Source: Acanthochromis polyacanthus (lineage: Eukaryota > Chordata > Actinopteri > Pomacentridae). Taken from it: 64,000 nucleotides of DNA. The stretch covers positions 27,254,152-27,318,151 of the forward strand of contig NC_067134.1 in NCBI RefSeq assembly GCF_021347895.1, in the 5' to 3' direction. A program made the translations under genes and the position numbers. The notes under the pieces were generated by a model. The model had not been told where the DNA came from and did not search any database. It saw nothing but the letters and a program-made list of their open reading frames with translations. Shown piece by piece: positions 58,041 to 64,000 of the stretch (position 1 is the stretch's first letter; each line of letters starts with the position of its first letter).

Positions 58041-59634
58041 GAGTAGAAACCTAATTAGCACATTACTATCGCTGTAATACTGCTATACACTTTATTATGT
58101 TGTCACAGTGTAATCTCCTCCTTCCTTGTGCAAACACTCGATGCGCTGCCTGGAAAGCGGCTGACAGATTCGCGTTGCCGTGGACACGCTGGTGGCTGTG
58201 CCGGCATACCCCCAACCCTCCTCCTTTCTTGCTCTTTCCATGACTGAGCTAATGACACTCAACACACGCTGTCATCTCCACGTTTTGCTCACTGCGTGCT
58301 GTTAAACATCGAACGGCTAAACAAGCCACGGGAAGTTGTGCCGCTGCATCCCCGTCTTGTACAGTTTTAGTAAACTGTTCTCTAGCTACCTGACTGTGGA
58401 AAAACACAAAGCAGCAGCAGATGTCTTGAAACCGACTCGTCTGGTTTGATCCGGAGCCACGATCAAGGCGCGTGAGCAGACACGCTCTCTGCTGGCCTTG
58501 GCTGCCTCACAGCTACCACAGGCGGGTGGAGGCTTCGTCCAAGTAAAGAAGGCAGACTTGCAGCTCTCACGCTGTTTCTGACATTTTGAACGTCTCAGCT
58601 CATGCGGCTCATGTCCGTAAGAGTCTTAGATCCCTGCTACTTTCCTCTGATGTCTCAATGTAAACTTTATCTGAAGCTGAACGTGGACGCAAACCAGCAG
58701 CATGTGCATCGTTTTTAACAACGGAAGCGGCACGATTATTGATGGGAACATTGAACGACACTCTGCTCTTATAAATAAAACCCCAGTCCTGACGGCACAG
58801 ACCAGAGAGAACCAGAGAAAGGGAGAAAGCTAATGCTCATTTGCATATTGTTTGAAGCCAAGCCAAACCCAGAGCAAGCTTTCCATTATCCCACAAGAGA
58901 GAGTTGATTTGCACATAGCTACAGTAGGTAGGTTAAATAATTAAGACGGGATCTTTTATTTAGAAACAGATTGGCTACAACACGCTAATCCAGAACTGCC
59001 ATTCTGCCAACCAGCTGACTCCTCCCAGGCTTCCTAGCAGGCTGAAGGGTAATGCATCCATGCCTGCTGAGAGCTGCTGGTGGAGTGCAGAGTTACCACA
59101 TTGTTTGGATGAAGGGCGTAGGTTTGAGGGACGTAACAACATGCACGCAAAGGAAAACAGCCACGGACTTCACCCAGAGGGTTTAAGGAAATAGAAGACA
59201 GGAAAATTAGAGGAGGGTCAATATGTATTCATGGGACTTTTTGTATTGTAGTTGACATTTTAGGGGAAAAAACACTATCTTTTAGTACAGGGACGGACAA
59301 TTATTCAACAAGACTGGACAAAATCCAAAACTGAACAAATCAGTTCAATGCACAGTAATACACAATGAAATATGTGGTTTTAAAAAGACTGTTACTGAAG
59401 AAGAAAGCTTAGTATTCTTTAGTTTTTAAGGGCTCCATGTGCACTCCAAGGTAAACGATATTTATTTGATGCATTCGGATAGGTTCTGCTTATTTGTGTT
59501 GATTGGATTCATTTTACTTATAGTAGACATACATCACAGTGTGTTGTGGTAGTATTTTGTGATGTATTTTTGTCGCTGGTTAACCTGAGCGGACTCACAG
59601 GAGAGTGCAGTGTAAAAGCTAATGGGGGTCTGAC
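58041..59634. other. intron 6 sequence, no feature recognised
   Basis: No coding exon, RNA gene or defined element seen. Confidence 0.4.
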
Positions 59635-60197
59635 ATAGCCTAGCCGCGCTAGACAACCCACGGCAACGAATTTAATTCTCTGCCAGGGTGGGTCTAGTTA
59701 CCCTCGGTAAGCCTCGAGGTTGGATGCTCCTAAAACTGGCCGACGAATCACCATGAAGTGTAGAGTCAGAAGGCGGGCGTAACTATGTGACGACAGAGGC
59801 GCGACGATTCTGACAGAAACAACCGGAAACAACTAGCCTAGCCACGCTAGACAACCCACGGCAACGAATTTACTTCTCTACCAGGGTCGACAACAAAAAC
59901 GACAACATTCGTTGGGCTCCATTAGCACCGACTCTGAATAATCTTTCTGTTAACATGTCTGTAATATACTTGAGCTTCACCCATTGACTGTATAAATAAG
60001 GCTTCACCGAACTACCGCATCCTCTGATTTCCGGCGCTCTAGGAACTACGTCAGCCTATTCGTTGCACTGATTGGTTGTATACCTACCCAACTGCTGCAG
60101 AGTGATTTGAAAGAGAACCTTTTAGCCCGCCTCCCTCCCTGTCGAGAGTTCCTAGACCCTTGCGTCTTCAGAGCATGGGTCTAGCGCGGCTAGGCTA
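59635..60197. mobile_element. hAT-like element with a duplicated left end
   Basis: Flanks GGTCTGAC at 59627-59634 and 60198-60205 are identical 8-mers. Ends are TAGCCTAGCCGCGCTAGAC and its inverse GTCTAGCGCGGCTAGGCTA. The left end plus about 40 bp (GACAACCCACGGCAACGAAT) recurs inside at 59834-59880, so the element is a tandem or nested composite. No coding region. Confidence 0.8.
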
Positions 60198-60499
60198 GGT
60201 CTGACTATCAAACGAGCAAACAAGCAAAGTGGAAAATGTGTGTGCTGTGGTGCAGACAACAGAGGAGAGGCTAAACTTTCACCCTTTCATGAGGTATTTA
60301 CCGACAGCCCCGATCACTTCCTCCCTTTCAGCCAATCACGTGTGTGAATTGGTCGTCGTGGAAACATAGCTTCACTGATGGCACGATGGAATTAGCTGCG
60401 TGACTTTACTGTCGAGGTAGTGAGTTCTATCAGATATTGGTAGGGATAATTCTGCTTTGGTGATAAACTGCATGATAGCAGAACAGTGTCTGTGCAAAT

Positions 60500-61003
60500 A
60501 CTTTTAGGTCGCTCTCATTTTTGTAATATTTTGTCTCGTTTTTGTTGTTTTTGTCTTTTATTGTCTGACTTTTGTTGTTTGTCTCGTTTTGTGTCTCATT
60601 TTTGTTGTTTTGTGTCTACTTTTTGTCATATTTTGTCTTGTTTTTTTGTCTTTTTTTTTGTTGTTTTGATCATAAAGTAAAATACTGTATCATTCAGTTC
60701 CAGATGACTAAATGTTGTGTTCCTTTGTAGACACTCTGTGATCTGGAAGTTGTAATGTGGAAATGATAAAGTGAGGATGAAAGTTGCTGAAATTATGCTT
60801 ATTTTTCTTTAGAAATTTCAGGTTGATCATATTGTTTTGTAGAAAGCTAATTCCTCAAATATGAGCATTTTCAGAACATATTTTTGTTGCACTAAAACAA
60901 AGGAAAAATTGGAGTTATTTATAGGTTATTATGCTGTGATTTTACTGATCCGGTCCACTTGAGATCAAATTGGACTGAATGTGGAACCTGAACTGAGATG
61001 AGT
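60500..61003 (+). mobile_element. hAT element with T/G-rich minisatellite (copy 4), left end missing
   Basis: A short TTTTTGTTGTTTTGTGTC array (60515-60665) leads into the right module seen in copy 2 (CAGTTCCAGATGACTAAATG, ACTCTGTGATCTGGAAGTTG), ending GAACTGAGATGAGTTTA without the terminal CACCCCTG. Confidence 0.75.
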
Positions 61004-61555
61004 TTAGGCAGATGATAAATGTCAAACATCCACATGACTGTCAGGACTGAAGGTTTCCCAGCAGAACGTTGCATTATAACAACATGATCAGTGTTGTTCA
61101 GTGTCTGATGCTGTGGCTGATGGGTGCATGTGTCAGTCTTTCTGTATCTGTCACTCTTGTACCTCTCTAGTTGCTTGTTTTTGTCCATTTCTAACAAAAA
61201 ACAATTTAAAAAAAGACAGAAATTACGTACTTTTTGTTGAATATCTACAGCAATTACACACTCAGTTGGAACTGTAATAAAACAAGCATGGGAAGCACCC
61301 ACTTTTAATGAAGCGGCAGCTCGATGAATAATAGAACGCATTCCCTTTTGTCTGTCCTTTGGTGTGTGATCGATTTCAAAGGTCATCCCATATCAGAGGG
61401 TAAAAGCGTTTGACCCTCCCCATCGCCCAGAGGAAGGAGTTCCTAATAAACAATTCAAGTATGAACCCTTCGACCTTTTAGCGCAGTACGTCATCCTTCT
61501 GGTCTCAATCACAGGGGGATCAAAGGTGAGCAGGGCAGAGATAAGGGTGAGGGCA

Positions 61556-62047
61556 GGGGTGTCCAACATGAGGCCCGTGGGCAAAAAACGGTCCTCCAGA
61601 GGGTCCAATCCGGTCCTCAAAGTGTAAAAACTACAGAGAAGACATTAACTGCAGATTGTAAATTAGTAAAACTATAATTTAAAATAACTTCTGGACCATG
61701 ACAAGTTGTTTGGATCATAAATACTGTTTGCACTATACTGTTCATTTGTCTTATTGTGTAATACTTTGTCTTGTTCTTTAATCGTTTTGTTTCTTTTTTT
61801 GCATTTTTTTGTCTCGTTGTCCATTTTTTTGTCGAATCTTTCGTCTTTTTTGTTTCGTCTCATGTGGTTTGTCTCAATTTTGTCATTTTGTGTCTCATTT
61901 CTGTCATATTTTGTCTCGTTTTTGTTGTTTTTTTGTCTGACTTCGGTCTGATTTTTTCCGTTTCTCATGCTTTTGTCGTTTCCTCGTTAAGGAAAAATGT
62001 AAAATTGGTCATTTATAGGTTATTATGCTGTGATTTTTGACACCCCT
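61556..62047 (+). mobile_element. hAT element with T/G-rich minisatellite (copy 5)
   Basis: It starts CAGGGGTGTCCAAC with the left module (GGTCCTCCAGAGGGTCCAA, AGACATTAACTGCAGA). A short array spans 61750-61985, and it ends TTTTTGACACCCCTG. No matching 8-bp flanks were found, so one end may be displaced. Confidence 0.75.
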
Positions 62048-62344
62048 GCCTTCAGTAATCTGCTTGTGCAAGAATCTGTTTTTGTTGTCAGATTATGTTG
62101 AATGACTGTACAGTATGCATTATGAGCATAAAAACATATCTCTGACCTTTACATGACCTAATCTACAGTCATATGTCATCTCACAGCTCTACTTACGAGC
62201 ACACACAACATTTACAGAGAAAGGTATTTACATTTAGCTGATATTAACCTATTTCCTTGAACCACAGGGCATAATTAAGATTCTTCTCCTCATAATCCTG
62301 CCCTCATCAATTCAGTATAATAAATTTTATGCATAAATATTGAA

Positions 62345-62503
62345 CATGAACATTTTCAGAATGAGCTTTTTTGCACTAAAACAAAGGAAATATCTGGAGT
62401 TGTTGTTACTTACAGGTTATTATGCTGTGGTTTTACTGCTCACTTGAGATCAGATTGGGCTGAATGTGGAATCTGAACTAAGATGAGTTTGACACCCCTG
62501 CCC
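62345..62503 (+). mobile_element. hAT element right module (copy 6 fragment)
   Basis: It contains GCACTAAAACAAAGGAAATA and ends AAGATGAGTTTGACACCCCTG, the right end of the same hAT family. It lies about 210 bp before kcnh7 exon 7. Confidence 0.7.
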
Positions 62504-62711
62504 TACAACGTCATCTTATATTTCCCATTTTTCCACAGCATCTTTTCTCACACCTTCCCTTCTTCCTAAATATCCACAGCTTCCAAACTCTGTGGCCCTT
62601 CAAACAAGACCATGAGATGCTTTTATCTTAACACAGAGCAGATGACAAATGGCACCAACACCAGTGAAATGAATCCTCCACAGGTGATAAACTCTCTGTG
62701 CTCCTCTGCAG

Positions 62712-63137
62712 GTTCTTTCTCTGGGTGCAGACGTGCTTCCCGAATACAAACTCCAGACGCCACGCATAGACAAGTTTACAATCCTCCACTACAGCCCCTT
62801 CAAAGCGGTGTGGGACTGGCTGATCCTGCTGCTGGTCATCTACACGGCCATCTTCACGCCCTACTCGGCCGCCTTCCTCCTCCACGACATCGAGGAGCAG
62901 AGGCGGCGGGAGTGCGGCTACTCGTGCTCGCCGCTCAACGTGGTGGACCTGATCGTGGACATCATGTTCATCGTGGACATCCTCATCAACTTCAGGACCA
63001 CTTACGTCAACATCAACGAGGAGGTGGTCAGCCACCCGGCCAAGATCGCCATCCACTACTTCAAAGGCTGGTTCCTCATAGACATGGTGGCCGCCATCCC
63101 GTTCGACCTGCTCATCTTCGGCTCAGGATCAGAGGAG
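62712..63137 (+). CDS. kcnh7: kcnh7 exon 7, S1-S3 of the voltage-sensor domain
   Basis: This 426-bp, phase 0-0 exon encodes 142 residues: the ERG signature [19 protein letters not shown], then S1 ([20 protein letters not shown]), an extracellular loop with [11 protein letters not shown]2 ([20 protein letters not shown]), an intracellular loop ([20 protein letters not shown]) and S3 ([20 protein letters not shown]). The acidic residues in S2 and S3 ([16 protein letters not shown]) are the counter-charges for S4 and, in ERG channels, part of an external divalent-cation site. The acceptor is CTCTGCAG at 62711 and the donor GTAAGA at 63138. Third positions are strongly G/C-rich compared with the AT-rich introns. 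S4 is not in the window. Confidence 0.96.
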
Positions 63138-63309
63138 GTAAGAGGGGCCGGGTCGTCATTTGGGGGATGATGAGGCTGATTTAGAAGTAGGCTCAAGAAT
63201 CTTCATCATCAGCTTGGAAGTGAAACAACTCTGTCTCCTGTCAAACTCGTTTTTTTAGTTCTGGGGCGAAATTCAGTCCAGTTTGATCTCCAGTGGGCCG
63301 CACCAGGAA

Positions 63310-63650
63310 AATCAGAATATAACTAGATGAGCCCTCAGTAGAGGGCAGAACCACGCCCTCTGCTGGCGAAAACCCTGTCCTCCCTATACAACTGATGCAA
63401 TATGTATCAATTTTGATCATCATACGTATCTCCCTCCCTACTTGATCTGCTGACCTGTAACTCCACAACTGAGCAGGGGACCTTAGACTGATCTTCAGTG
63501 TCAAGTTTGATTATCCTGACTTCAGCGGTTGCAGAGATATCGGACCGGACATAGCCACATACATACATACATACATACATGCTTACCCAGCCAGGCAGAT
63601 ACCGCATCGAATGCAATAACCCCGCCGACGTACCCGTCGGGCGTGGTTAA
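63310..63650 (-). repeat. dispersed repeat family D, inverted copy with (CATA)n
   Basis: Reverse complement of the unit at 28541-28822: shared words GACCTTAGACTGATCTTCAG, CAAGTTTGATTATCCTGACT and CCAGCCAGGCAGATACCGCA. It includes a (CATA)n run at 63558-63580. Confidence 0.75.
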
Positions 63651-63699
63651 TAACGGAGAAATAACCACAACTTCAGTTTTTTTCATTTGTTTTATAGGG

Positions 63700-63835
63700 T
63701 AGAGTGTCTCCAAAAAGGCACAAAATATTTAGTCACAGGTATCTGGAACTGAACAATTTACTTTATCAAAACGACAAAAGTCAGACAAAAAAATGTTACA
63801 GAAAATAACAAAGTGACTACATTGCAAAGTTGCAA
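63700..63835 (-). mobile_element. hAT right-module fragment in reverse orientation
   Basis: On the minus strand it reads GTCTGACTTTTGTCGTTTTG then CAGTTCCAGATACCTGTGAC, as in copy 2 near 17870-17935. It is the only copy of this family seen in reverse. Confidence 0.6.
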
Positions 63836-64000
63836 AGAATGGCCTGTGTTCTGACACGAGACCTCCAGCAGTCATGTTTCTGAGCTGTTTTCTCAAATGC
63901 TCACGCTCCTAAACGAATCTGACGCTCGGCTGTCACATCTGCTTTCCACCAGAGACAGACTGGAAGGCCCCAGGCGGTCCAAACGAGTTAAAAAGGTCTC

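Larger units (their letters stand above)
5338..63137 (+). other. kcnh7: kcnh7 gene, 5' half (seven coding exons, continues past the window)
   Basis: This is the extent of the coding exons seen for an ERG-type voltage-gated potassium channel alpha subunit, a plasma-membrane protein that tetramerises to carry a slowly deactivating, rapidly inactivating K+ current in excitable cells (family knowledge). The joined exons read N-cap, PAS, cytoplasmic linker and S1-S3, about 535 residues. Assignment to KCNH7 rather than KCNH2 or KCNH6 rests on paralog-specific stretches: [63 protein letters not shown] and [20 protein letters not shown]. Intron sizes are about 1.4, 34.6, 8.1, 1.7, 2.9 and 7.5 kb. All splice sites are GT-AG and phases agree except for a one-base deficit in exon 6. 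S4, pore, C-linker and CNBHD exons must lie to the right. Confidence 0.95.

Noticed and set aside
5338..63137. Assignment of the channel as kcnh2 or kcnh6
   Set aside because: Paralog-diagnostic segments ([35 protein letters not shown] microexon) match KCNH7, and KCNH2/KCNH6 lack the microexon peptide.
62612..63184. 190-codon frame overlapping kcnh7 exon 7 in another frame
   Set aside because: Shadow of the S1-S3 exon. The true frame shows the invariant ERG sequence and matches the splice phases.
1..64000. CRISPR arrays, prokaryotic operons, endogenous retroviruses, tRNA or rRNA genes
   Set aside because: None seen. Tandem arrays have no spacer structure, the only tRNA-like sequence is the SINE head at 23083, and no LTR pair or gag/pol segment of retroviral type was recognised.

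Overview
The window is vertebrate nuclear DNA, most likely from a percomorph teleost. Exons are short, sparse and bounded by GT-AG introns, and the introns are packed with fish-type DNA transposons, (CA)n and (TA)n microsatellites and a tRNA-like SINE. The species call is an inference from repeat style, not from a match.

The only host gene I can support is the 5' half of an ether-a-go-go-related voltage-gated potassium channel, kcnh7 (Erg3/Kv11.3), on the plus strand. Seven coding exons are resolved to the base: 5338-5413, 6794-7024, 41589-41744, 49864-50343, 52048-52068 (a 21-nt microexon), 55014-55227 and 62712-63137. They encode, in order, the N-cap and PAS (eag) domain, the acidic and serine-rich cytoplasmic linker, and transmembrane segments S1-S3. 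S4, the pore, the C-linker and the cyclic-nucleotide-binding homology domain lie beyond the right edge. All exon phases fit except exon 6, which is one base short and frameshifts inside otherwise conserved sequence (55097-55107).

Layout. 1-3430: AT-rich upstream DNA with old repeats. 3435-4790: about four tandem units of roughly 335 bp, each with a TGACGTAG motif and a GTAACGCGTTAC-type palindrome. 4780-5337: GC- and CpG-rich putative promoter and 5' leader with two short upstream ORFs. 5414-6793: intron 1, dominated by an AT-rich minisatellite. 7025-41588: intron 2 (34.6 kb), which holds most of the mobile DNA: hAT elements with a T/G-rich minisatellite inside, recurrent MITEs, a composite of inverted MITE copies, a hAT-like foldback with a telomere-like core, LINE reverse-transcriptase relics, a hAT with BED-finger and RecQ-like ORFs, and a 722-bp near-perfect palindrome. 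41745-62711: introns 3-6, with a LINE relic, a Tc1 relic, two Tigger/pogo-like elements (one with a nested TTAA-type insertion), piggyBac-like MITEs and another hAT. 63138-64000: start of intron 7.

There is no operon-like or multi-gene system here. The unusual material is (i) the microexon and frameshift in kcnh7, (ii) the repeated CRE-like array before its CpG island, and (iii) families of short DNA transposons in which internal tandem arrays have expanded. Several of these have target-site duplications or an empty-site copy elsewhere in the window, so insertion boundaries can be read directly.
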